This document shows, in pieces, positions 1-6,362 of a DNA stretch of 19,092 bases. The position numbers were made by a program, and so were the translations under genes. Source of the stretch: CAYFPO01 sp964345035 (lineage in GTDB: Bacteria > Fidelibacterota > Marinisomatia > SCGC-AAA003-L08 > GCA-002704045). The stretch lies in assembly GCA_964345035.1 (NCBI GenBank), contig CAYFPO010000031.1, positions 1 to 19,092 on the forward strand, given 5' to 3'. How positions within the stretch are numbered: position 1 is the first letter of the stretch; the number at the start of each line of letters is the position of its first letter. The notes under the pieces are model-generated. The model saw nothing but the letters and a program-made list of their open reading frames with translations, did not search any database and was not told where the DNA came from.

Positions 1-122
1 CTGAAACAAATTATCTGATCAATAATTCAAATTCACCAAGTTGCAGTGATAAAAAAGAAATTGGAGTAATTGATGTGGGTAATCAGAATTTATTTCAATT
101 TTATAATCTTGGTCATCCCTAA
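1..122 (+). CDS. Possible 3' end of a CDS, product unknown (partial)
   Basis: Frame 3 is open from the window edge to a TAA at 120-122, giving about 39 residues rich in Asn and Ser and ending in FYNLGHP. No domain is recognisable in so short a tail. Its last codons overlap a sequence (about 100-136) that recurs at 3351-3383, so the stop may have been supplied by a dispersed intergenic repeat that trimmed or extended the protein. It could also be a chance open frame; the upstream sequence would decide. Confidence 0.35.
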   Translation, partial: ETNYLINNSNSPSCSDKKEIGVIDVGNQNLFQFYNLGHP

Positions 123-304
123 ATCCAACAAATCCCCGCCTTCGGCGGACAGGCCCGCCTTCGGCGGACAGGCAAATTCTGACAATGATTTCTAATCCTA
201 AAATCCAATACAGAGCCCATTATCCGCATTTATGCAGACGCCGAAACCCGTTAGACTGCACAGATTTTGGGAGAGGAAGTACGAGAAGAAATCAGAATTG
301 AACG
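116..304. repeat. Intergenic repeat block with tandem GC palindrome
   Basis: No gene is visible here. It contains two perfect tandem copies of a 19-bp palindrome-like unit, CCCGCCTTCGGCGGACAGG, at 135-153 and 154-172, each able to form a CCGCC/GGCGG hairpin. The stretch after it (CAAATTCTGAC... then CTAATCC) recurs after the same unit at 3532-3555. Around 303-326 a roughly 9-nt periodic CGCTAAG/TGCTAAG motif occurs three times just beside the 3' end of hicA. This looks like dispersed non-coding repeat DNA. Confidence 0.7.
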
Positions 305-490
305 CTAAGATGCTAAGTCGCTAAGCATTTTAATTATATGTTTTGCTAAATTATCTTTAATCTCTCTATGTCTTGGCACAGGTTGAGAAATTTTTGTCCT
401 GGGATTTTGATACCAATCGTGATTACCACCATGTCTAATAAATTCACATTTCATTTTGGTTAATTGTTTCACTAATTCTCTGCGTTTCAC
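305..490 (-). CDS. hicA: HicA-family type II toxin (mRNA interferase)
   Basis: This 61-residue protein matches the HicA toxin family, small dsRBD-like RNA-binding proteins that cleave mRNA when not bound by HicB. The N-terminus (KRRELVKQLTKM) is the usual first helix. The GGNHDWY segment carries the conserved Gly-x-His of the active site (H24), followed by a basic strand (RTKISQPVPRH) and a C-terminal helix containing the AKHIIKML segment. Length is normal for the family. The ATG overlaps the hicB stop by 4 bp (ATGA), so the two are translationally coupled, with antitoxin first and toxin second. Family assignment is confident; activity and targets are not shown by sequence. Confidence 0.87.
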   Translation of the reverse strand: MKRRELVKQLTKMKCEFIRHGGNHDWYQNPRTKISQPVPRHREIKDNLAKHIIKMLSDLAS

Positions 491-678
491 TCAACATCCA
501 GCTCAGCAACATGTCTTACATTTGGAATATTACCACTCTCCAACTCCGTATAAATATCTTTAAGGTTTTCTTTTAATTCTTCAATGGATTTACCCTGTGT
601 CCAGTAATCCGGGAAATCTTCCATATAACCCAACCACATTTCATTATCTTCCCAATAGATAAATTTCTTTTTACTCAT
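487..678 (-). CDS. hicB: HicB-family antitoxin, short form
   Basis: This 63-residue protein has the HicB N-terminal fold: a first strand (KFIYWEDNEMWLGYMEDFPDYWTQG) followed by the helix SIEELKENLKDIYTEL, typical of 'type II toxin-antitoxin system HicB' proteins that bind and neutralise HicA. It lacks the C-terminal ribbon-helix-helix or HTH DNA-binding domain of longer HicB proteins, so self-regulation by this protein alone is doubtful. An AGGAG lies 10 nt before the ATG, which supports this start. The start overlaps the stop of a 31-codon ORF (675-770) in an ATGA. It lies directly upstream of hicA. Confidence 0.85.
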   Translation of the reverse strand: MSKKKFIYWEDNEMWLGYMEDFPDYWTQGKSIEELKENLKDIYTELESGNIPNVRHVAELDVE

Positions 679-770
679 CTAAACCATTCTCCTATTAAAA
701 TCGAATGTAATTTACCATTAATTAATGATTCTGTCAAAATTACCTCATCAAAATAATAGTAATGGTACAT
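675..770 (-). CDS. Tiny ORF coupled to hicB, unknown
   Basis: This is a 31-codon ORF beginning MYHYYYFDEV and ending LIGEWFR. Its ATG lies 2 nt after the TAA of the large secreted protein, and its TGA overlaps the hicB ATG, so the four frames form one unbroken minus-strand series. The hicB Shine-Dalgarno sequence lies inside it. It could be a leader peptide coupling hicB translation, the remnant of a larger TA-associated gene, or chance. I recognise no family. Confidence 0.3.
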   Translation of the reverse strand: MYHYYYFDEVILTESLINGKLHSILIGEWFR

Positions 771-772
771 TT

Positions 773-3091
773 TTACTTCAACAGCAGTACTTTCTGTGTT
801 TGTTGAAATTCTCCTGCTGTAAGTTTTACAAAGTATAATCCTGATGACTGGTACCCTGCATCCCATTGAACTATATGCATTCCTGCATTTAACTCACGAT
901 TGATCAGCTCTGCTACATGTCGGCCGGTGATGTCATAAATATTCAGAGACACGGCACGCTGCGGCTCTACGGCTGGAATACTAAATTCAATTGTAGTAAC
1001 CGGGTTAAAGGGATTTGGATATGCTGGTTTCAGCACAAACTCAGTTGGTATTTCAACACCAGTTGCAGATAGGGAAATGAAAAATAATCCGTTTTCTGCC
1101 CATTCCGGTGTATGATCTGCATGTGCTTCAAGTTTCAAGCCATCGGTTGTAAGCAACTCGAACCTTGGGATTTCACCTGTTTCACAGTATCCGGCTGTCT
1201 CATCATAACCATCAGTTCCCATTGCGGGGACATCAGTATATGCACCTGTCCATTCTCTTGTACCTACCAGTGTTTTCCCGCAGTATGCCAACAGCCAGAA
1301 GTTAGCAGCTTGCAGCCCATCCATTTGAACATCCTCAACAAAATAAAATGCCTGTTCTGTGGATTGATTGTAAGTCCAGGGTTCAGGGATCAGAGTTGAG
1401 GGTTCAGTGTCATCTGTAACCCGCGTGAACCCATCAATTTCAAAACTGAAACTCAAATCTTCTGTTACCTTCGCCCAGTAGCCTTTTCCGCCGTCAAATT
1501 GTGAGAGACTGCCTACCCAGTCTTGGCAGCTGATCTGTGATGCTGCAACTCCCTCTCCAATAAGTCCATCAAATAAACATTCCACATCATCCGGAAGAGC
1601 AGAGCTGATTTCAGATTGGGTAATTCCTGAATAGGAAATAAGGTTATTACCAGGTGAAAGGTTATACACCAAATCAGCACCACAATAAACTCCTGAAATA
1701 TCAAAGCTGCAATCTTCTTCTGTTTTAACCCAATACCCTGATGTATATTCAACACAACTTAAACTGCCTACCCAGACCCCGGGAGAAACCTGGACAGAAG
1801 CTACCCCTTCACCAATTATTCCGGTAATACATTCAGGCAGGACATCTTCAAGTAATGTACAGTCACCCTCAGGTAGTGTATGAAAACTTACCAGATTAGC
1901 GCCCGTATGCAGGTTCATTTCCAATGTGCTTTCACCAAGGGTAAAATAATCATTGGATTCATCAAAACTGCTATTGCCAAAAGTATCCATTGCAGTTACT
2001 TTTATTCTGCCATATTCTGTTTCTGTTGCAGGAACATTGACTTCAATCAAGCCTGTATTTTCAACATCAGTCAAAAAAGGACCATAGGATCCACCCAATT
2101 CATAATTAATATAAAATGAAATAGGTGTTTCATTAAAACTCAAGTCAGAGGCAGACCAATCCAATATCAAATCCCCACCAAATATGTAATATTCTCCTCC
2201 ATTGGGAGAAAATAATTCAACAGTTGGATTATCACTATCTACAGTCAATGTTTCTGAATTTTCAACCAGTGTCAGGGTGCTGTCTCCGGGTTCAAATTCT
2301 TCAGGATTTCCGATGGTAAAATACCCGTCACTGATATCTGAATTTGTGTTGCCAAATTCATCTACGACTTCAATATTGATTCTGGCAAATCCTGTATTAA
2401 TTTCCGGAAGAATTACCGGTTCAATACCATCATTGCCTGTTGCATCCACCAATACTTCAGAGAATCCACCCAAGGTGGAAATTATAGAGATGGTTACAGG
2501 CGATTCTCCAAAACTGTCATCCGATGCATTCCATTCAGCATCTGAAGAAGCACCGGATTCATACGCTTCTCCGCCATTTGGGGAAAATAATTCAACAGTT
2601 GGATTATCACTGTCTACAGTCAATGTTTCTGAATTTTCAACCAGTGTCAGGGTGCTGTCTCCGGGTTCAAATTCTTCAGGATTTCCGATGGTAAAATACC
2701 CGTCACTGATATCTGAATTTGTGTTGCCAAATTCATCTACGACTTCAATATTGATTCTGGCAAATCCTGTATTAATTTCCGGAAGAATTACCGGTTCAAT
2801 ACCATCATTGCCTGTTGCATCCACCAATACTTCAGAGAATCCACCCAAGGTGGAAATTATAGAGATGGTTACAGGCGATTCTCCAAAACTGTCATCCGAT
2901 GCATTCCATTCAGCATCTGGAGAAGCACCGGATTCATACATTTCTCCGCCATTTGGGGAAAACAACTCAAGGCTCGGATTCGCACTATCCACCGTCAATA
3001 CTGATGACTCTTCCACCAGTACTAAGGTAGTATCCTGAGGAAAGATTACACTTGCCCAGAATATTGTCCATATTTTTTTTCGTATCTTCAT
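773..3091 (-). CDS. Secreted multi-repeat protein with T9SS type A sorting domain
   Basis: This 772-residue exported protein starts at the ATG at 3091 (the frame is open slightly further), where a GAAGG lies about 8 nt upstream. A short basic-hydrophobic N-terminus (MKIRKKIWTIFWASVIF) serves as the signal peptide. Residues about 45-294 are two almost identical 125-residue repeats, followed by a third diverged copy to about 390. Each holds a 'SPNGGE...W.ASD' Ig-like beta-sandwich motif. Residues about 391-560 hold two related modules with GANLVSF/GNNLISY, IGEGVA and WVGSLS motifs. The C-terminus from about 683 (LKPAYPNPFNPVTTIEFSIP to SSGLYFVKLTAGE and a final QKVLLLK) is a T9SS type A sorting domain, which directs outer-membrane export and cleavage. 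Its role is probably surface or secreted adhesion; no catalytic domain is visible. hicB and hicA follow directly. Confidence 0.85.
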   Translation of the reverse strand: MKIRKKIWTIFWASVIFPQDTTLVLVEESSVLTVDSANPSLELFSPNGGEMYESGASPDAEWNASDDSFGESPVTISIISTLGGFSEVLVDATGNDGIEPVILPEINTGFARINIEVVDEFGNTNSDISDGYFTIGNPEEFEPGDSTLTLVENSETLTVDSDNPTVELFSPNGGEAYESGASSDAEWNASDDSFGESPVTISIISTLGGFSEVLVDATGNDGIEPVILPEINTGFARINIEVVDEFGNTNSDISDGYFTIGNPEEFEPGDSTLTLVENSETLTVDSDNPTVELFSPNGGEYYIFGGDLILDWSASDLSFNETPISFYINYELGGSYGPFLTDVENTGLIEVNVPATETEYGRIKVTAMDTFGNSSFDESNDYFTLGESTLEMNLHTGANLVSFHTLPEGDCTLLEDVLPECITGIIGEGVASVQVSPGVWVGSLSCVEYTSGYWVKTEEDCSFDISGVYCGADLVYNLSPGNNLISYSGITQSEISSALPDDVECLFDGLIGEGVAASQISCQDWVGSLSQFDGGKGYWAKVTEDLSFSFEIDGFTRVTDDTEPSTLIPEPWTYNQSTEQAFYFVEDVQMDGLQAANFWLLAYCGKTLVGTREWTGAYTDVPAMGTDGYDETAGYCETGEIPRFELLTTDGLKLEAHADHTPEWAENGLFFISLSATGVEIPTEFVLKPAYPNPFNPVTTIEFSIPAVEPQRAVSLNIYDITGRHVAELINRELNAGMHIVQWDAGYQSSGLYFVKLTAGEFQQTQKVLLLK
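2209..2583. repeat. 375-bp in-gene tandem repeat, copy 1
   Basis: This is the plus-strand left copy of a 375-bp (125-codon) direct repeat inside the T9SS protein gene. By eye it differs from the adjacent copy at only about four positions, including A/G at 2236, A/G near 2554 and GC/AT near 2567. The unit length is a multiple of three, so copies can be gained or lost in frame. Confidence 0.9.
2584..2958. repeat. 375-bp in-gene tandem repeat, copy 2
   Basis: This is the second copy of the 375-bp unit. A third, clearly diverged edge begins at about 2959 (AACAACTCAAGG in place of AATAATTCAACA), and another diverged domain lies on the other side of copy 1. The array therefore contains old, diverged modules plus one recent duplication. 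Confidence 0.9.
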
Positions 3092-3118
3092 TATTTTACC
3101 TTCTTTTGTCTGAATCAC

Positions 3119-3597
3119 AGATCTATACTGATTACGCTGATTTCACTGATTTTTCTGTGTAATCCACTAATCTGCGCTAATCTGCGATTCTGACTTTTTT
3201 GCATTCACCTTTGGACTGCATTAACCGTGTTAATGCACCACCAACACGGTTGGCGGACTCCATATAAAATCTTTTCCTGTACTGTCTGTATTTGTTCATA
3301 CCTTCTTCTGTCTGCATTCGGATTCGTCCGATTACCGGATGATGGGATTCTATAATCTTGGTCATCTCCAAATCCAACAAATCCAAATTCTGACAATGTT
3401 CTTAATCCAACCATCCTAAAATCCAAAAAATCCTAATTCCGACAATGTTCTTAATCCTATTCATCCCTAAATCCCATAAACCTGCCCGCCATTATAATTA
3501 ACTCCCTGCAGGCCCGCCTTCGGCGGACAGGCAAATTCTGACTTTTTTCTAATCCAACCATCCCTGAATCCCACAAATCCAAATTCTGACATTCTCA
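3119..3597. repeat. Gene-poor stretch of dispersed intergenic repeats
   Basis: No convincing gene lies here. The phrase 'AATCC(A/C)A.AAATCC...AATTC(T/C)GACAATG.TCTTAATCC' recurs at about 3365-3412, 3418-3460 and 3537-3590, and also at 116-198. A composite palindrome spans 3481-3531, with outer arms CCTGCCCGCC and GGCGGACAGG (9 of 10 complementary) and the same 19-bp unit as at 135-172. On the minus strand, 3177-3386 is open for 69 codons (MDLLDLEMTKII to KKVRIAD); parts read like protein, but the start lies inside the repeat and I recognise no family, so I treat it as a possible gene remnant. Confidence 0.6.
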
Positions 3598-3624
3598 TTC
3601 TTTTCTTTTAATAAAAGAAAAGAA
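3598..3624 (-). terminator. AT-rich hairpin after the FGE-like gene
   Basis: A perfect 12-bp inverted repeat, TTCTTTTCTTTT and AAAAGAAAAGAA, is separated by 3 nt and lies about 24 bp beyond the stop of the minus-strand FGE-like gene. It is AT-only apart from two G-C pairs per arm, so it is a weak classical terminator. Its position suits transcription termination or mRNA 3'-end protection. Confidence 0.45.
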
Positions 3625-3647
3625 CCAAAAGAAAAAGGGTAATAGGG

Positions 3648-4796
3648 TTACTGAGTCCTCGAGCACCGAAACCCGAGACTGTAGTACGTGCCGTTCGGAT
3701 CGTTGCTGCCACGATTCCACGACTGCAGATAGCTCGTGTCATTACCCCACGAACCACCACGGATCACACGATACGATGAGCCGTCAGACCACCAGCTATC
3801 TGTCCATTCCCATACATTACCTGCCATATCATAGGCACCATAGGGGCTGGGGCTGTCTGTGGTGCCATTCTCTCCATTAAAGTAACCTATAGGCGTTGTG
3901 CCATTATCCCAGGGGTCACCACTGCCCCAGTAATTGGCGTTGTCGCTTATATTATCACCGTAATTCTCGCCCCAGGGGTAGTCTGCACCGGTTATGCCTC
4001 TCGCTGCTTTCTCCCATTCATATTCATCGGGTAGGCGGAGTCCATAAAACTGGGCAAAAGCATCAGCGCCAAACCAGCTTACCTCTATTACCGGGTGGCT
4101 GCCATACCCTTCCGGTACTGTAAATGTAGTACCATTCCAGTCTATTTGTCCGTAATTATATGAACCGGTATTCGTGCCTAAATCGTAAAAATCATAATTG
4201 CCGGGTCCATAGTGTTCATCACCGGTATAATATCCTTCAACATCGCCCCCGGATATCCACACCAACCCCAATTCGTAGGCCTCTATTAAAAATTCAGCAT
4301 ACTGGGCATTGGTTATTGGGTACTTGCTTATCTCATAATCATAATCTATACTTAATACTTCATCTCCATTGCCGTAAGTGTAATCACCAGAGGGGACACT
4401 CACCATTTCAAAAGGCAGTGGTCCTGCCACTGTGCCGGTTGCGGTTAAACGAACTTTTACATTATCATTAAATGTTCCCGGGTATTCAGCACCTAAATTC
4501 CAGATAATTGCTTTATCTTCACCCGGCATAATTCCGAAAAAAACATCACCTTCCACATAATAGGTTTCCTGCCAGGTTGATCCTCCGTCAAAACTTACTT
4601 CAACCTGTATATTAAAATCTGTAAACACTGCGTCCTCACCTAAATCATAGAAAATATCCACCAGTTTAGAGCCGTCAGTGCGTTGGGCAACCTGCAGGTT
4701 TGTGATTGATGTTTCCTGGGAAAAACCAATAGATAAAAGCAGTAAATACAGAGTAAAAAGTTTGAAAGTTGAAAATTTAATAATGTGTGTTTTCAT
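3648..4796 (-). CDS. Exported FGE-sulfatase/C-type-lectin-fold protein
   Basis: This 382-residue protein starts at the ATG at 4796, where AAGGAA lies about 8 nt upstream; the frame extends 17 codons further but without such a site. A signal peptide (MKTHIIKF... LYLLLLSIGFSQ) is followed by an about 95-residue beta module (VDIFYDLGED to VRLTATGTV) and then a full FGE-sulfatase (SUMF1-like) domain from about residue 130. Landmarks of that domain are PFEMVSVPSGDYTYG, PITNAQYAEFL, HPVIEVSWFGADAF, RLPDEYEWEKAARG, YDMAGNVWEW, YRVIRGGSW and a final GFRCSR. The paired catalytic cysteines of true formylglycine-generating enzymes are missing: the GGSW segment continues GNDTSYLQSWNRG with no Cys. It is therefore probably a structural or ligand-binding member rather than a sulfatase activator. 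No T9SS tail is present. Confidence 0.82.
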   Translation of the reverse strand: MKTHIIKFSTFKLFTLYLLLLSIGFSQETSITNLQVAQRTDGSKLVDIFYDLGEDAVFTDFNIQVEVSFDGGSTWQETYYVEGDVFFGIMPGEDKAIIWNLGAEYPGTFNDNVKVRLTATGTVAGPLPFEMVSVPSGDYTYGNGDEVLSIDYDYEISKYPITNAQYAEFLIEAYELGLVWISGGDVEGYYTGDEHYGPGNYDFYDLGTNTGSYNYGQIDWNGTTFTVPEGYGSHPVIEVSWFGADAFAQFYGLRLPDEYEWEKAARGITGADYPWGENYGDNISDNANYWGSGDPWDNGTTPIGYFNGENGTTDSPSPYGAYDMAGNVWEWTDSWWSDGSSYRVIRGGSWGNDTSYLQSWNRGSNDPNGTYYSLGFRCSRTQ

Positions 4797-4817
4797 AAGG
4801 TTAATTCCTTTCTGTGT

Positions 4818-4993
4818 GTGTAGAGACGACCCGCCAGTCGTCTCCATAGGTTGAATTGGTCCTTTGCAGCGTCACGGCATGCCGTGACCATACCGGTTGA
4901 ACGGTTTTTTTGTTGAGAAACAATGCGTTGTTCCTCCTGGTATCGGTGGGGGTTTGATTCATCAAACCCCCACACATAAAATCTGTGTCTCTA
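4818..4993. repeat. Multi-branch palindrome cluster
   Basis: Three strong inverted repeats lie in a row. GAGACGAC/GTCGTCTC (4823-4844) has a 6-nt loop, GTCACGGCATGCCGTGAC (4871-4888) is a perfect palindrome, and GTGGGGGTTTGAT/ATCAAACCCCCAC (4946-4973) has a 2-nt loop. They are separated by related spacers (ATAGGTTGAATTGG, ATACCGGTTGAACGG, ATGGGTTGAATTGA) and may be closed by an outer pair, TAGAGAC at 4821 with GTCTCTA at 4987. The arrangement looks like a mobile REP-like or bacterial interspersed mosaic element upstream of the FGE-like gene. Confidence 0.7.
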
Positions 4994-5355
4994 TGGGTTG
5001 AATTGATGATGTAATTCTCCTGTTCCGGTTGGGGTGCAAAACCGGTATTAAAGGTATTACAAGCTATGTAAGTCTGCCGTGCGACGAGTTTAACCTCCTT
5101 ATTTTGTTCGTTTTTTGGTAATCCGTGCACGGGAATGTAGCCATTTTACTATGGATGCACCAAGAAGTTTTTATAATATTGTATTTGTGTGATTTGGATC
5201 AAAATTTTGAAAATGAAGAATTAAAAGTGAAAAGTGAAAAATTAAAAGTGAAAAATGAAAAATTAAAAGTGAAAAATGAAAAATTGATTTTTTATCTCCT
5301 TTTTTTCTATGGGGCAAACACCAGTAAATTAGTGGTCAGTATTGAAGGAATTTTG
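4994..5355. repeat. Gene-poor stretch with AAATTAAAAGTG repeats
   Basis: There is no convincing gene. One smaller hairpin, CCGGTT/AACCGG, lies at about 5023-5045. From about 5218 to 5287 there are three copies of a roughly 21-bp A-rich unit, AAATTAAAAGTGAAAAATGA, some one step degenerate. Because the unit is a multiple of three, it reads as repeated EKLKVKN in frame with yqeY, but no ribosome-binding site supports an upstream start. It may act as an AT-rich curved segment before yqeY. Confidence 0.55.
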
Positions 5356-5796
5356 ATGTTAGAAAAATTACAGAATGAATTAAAGTCCGCTATGAAATCG
5401 GGAGATAAATCCCGAGTTACCGCCTGCAGGAATATGATCGGAAAACTGAAATCCATTCAGATAGACAGGGGTTCTGAGCTGGAAGAAAAGGAATGCCGGA
5501 AGATCATACAGGGCATGGCAAAACAGGTTCGGGATTCCATTGAGCAGTTCAAACAAGGCGGCCGGGATGATCTGGTAGAGTCAGAATCCAAAGAACTGGA
5601 AATCATAGAATCATTCCTCCCCCAACAATTATCGGAAGATGAAATGAGACATATTATCACCGGAGTCATTGACAGAACAGGCGCAGCGGGAGTATCTGAT
5701 CTGGGGAGAGTGATGCCCGTGGTGATGGGTGAAATTGCCGGCAGGGGTGACGGAAAACTTGCCAATCAACTGGTACGGGAACTGCTGACCAAATGA
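5356..5796 (+). CDS. yqeY: GatB/YqeY domain protein
   Basis: This is a 146-residue member of the YqeY family, which resembles the C-terminal tRNA-interacting domain of GatB and lies near dnaG in many bacteria; its exact role is unknown. Family hallmarks are MLEKLQNELKSAMKSGDKSRV, the LKSIQID segment, QRDSIEQF-like text (VRDSIEQFKQGGRDDLVESE), EIIESFLPQQLSEDE and GRVMPVVMGEIAGRGDGKLAN. The frame is open back to 5125, but the ATG at 5356 has GAAGGA upstream and gives the normal family length. Its stop overlaps cvpA by 4 bp. Confidence 0.93.
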   Translation: MLEKLQNELKSAMKSGDKSRVTACRNMIGKLKSIQIDRGSELEEKECRKIIQGMAKQVRDSIEQFKQGGRDDLVESESKELEIIESFLPQQLSEDEMRHIITGVIDRTGAAGVSDLGRVMPVVMGEIAGRGDGKLANQLVRELLTK

Positions 5797-6353
5797 TTTT
5801 TACACCGGTAGATATACTCATTGTCATCATCCTGCTGTTCTTTACCATCAACGGCACCCGTAAAGGATTTATCAAAGAGATCAGCCGCATTGTGGGTATA
5901 GTTGCAGGGCTCATCCTTGCAAACCAGATGACACCCTGGGTCAAGCCCATGCTTGCACCGTGGATATCCTATGAACCTGCCCTGCATGTGGTGAGTTATC
6001 TGATTATTTTTATCTGCATTGTGTTCATTATGGGGATCATTGCCGCTCTCCTGCAAAAGTTTTTCGAATTGATGCTGCTGGGCTGGTTGAACCGACTACT
6101 TGGCACCTTACTGGGATTGGTGAAAGGGCTCCTGATTGTGAGTTTAATCATCTTCATTATGGAAGCCATCCCACAGACAAAAGATACCAGAACCAAACTG
6201 GACAAAGAATCCATTCTGTATCAGGTCTGCAACAATCTGAAAGAGACCACAATAAAATCCATGGCGCTTTCTGAGCAAGCCGGCTCTGCCCGGGATAAGA
6301 TCGAAGAACTCATCGAAACAAATCCCATACCGGAAAATCCCCTTAAACCCTGA
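5793..6353 (+). CDS. cvpA: CvpA family membrane protein
   Basis: This 186-residue inner-membrane protein has four predicted transmembrane helices: VDILIVIILLFFTINGTRKG, the ISRIVGIVAGLILAN helix, HVVSYLIIFICIVFIMGIIA and the LGLVKGLLIVSLIIFIM helix. The G.RKGFI.E motif after helix 1 is typical of CvpA. The family was named for colicin V production in E. coli and is linked to envelope homeostasis. A soluble C-terminal tail of about 55 residues ends in a Pro-rich segment. It overlaps yqeY by 4 bp (ATGA) and mutS2 follows after 9 bp, a common CvpA-MutS2 order that suggests one operon. Confidence 0.9.
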   Translation: MIFTPVDILIVIILLFFTINGTRKGFIKEISRIVGIVAGLILANQMTPWVKPMLAPWISYEPALHVVSYLIIFICIVFIMGIIAALLQKFFELMLLGWLNRLLGTLLGLVKGLLIVSLIIFIMEAIPQTKDTRTKLDKESILYQVCNNLKETTIKSMALSEQAGSARDKIEELIETNPIPENPLKP

Positions 6354-6362
6354 TCTCTGCTG

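Noticed and set aside
240..263. Fossil C-terminus of a second FGE-type gene (minus-strand reading SNGFRRL)
   Set aside because: Only a few residues resemble the GFRCSR end of the real gene; too short to separate from chance.
2202..3038. 278-codon plus-strand open frame
   Set aside because: It is antisense to the duplicated Ig-like repeats; its internal repetition simply mirrors the real minus-strand gene and its product is low-complexity Ser/Val-rich text.
4793..5130. Minus-strand ORFs of 60 and 109 codons upstream of the FGE-like gene
   Set aside because: They run through the palindrome cluster, overlap each other in different frames and show no protein-like composition.
5125..5355. N-terminal extension of YqeY
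   Set aside because: It would add 77 residues of low-complexity and repeat-derived text; the ATG at 5356 has a ribosome site and gives the family length.
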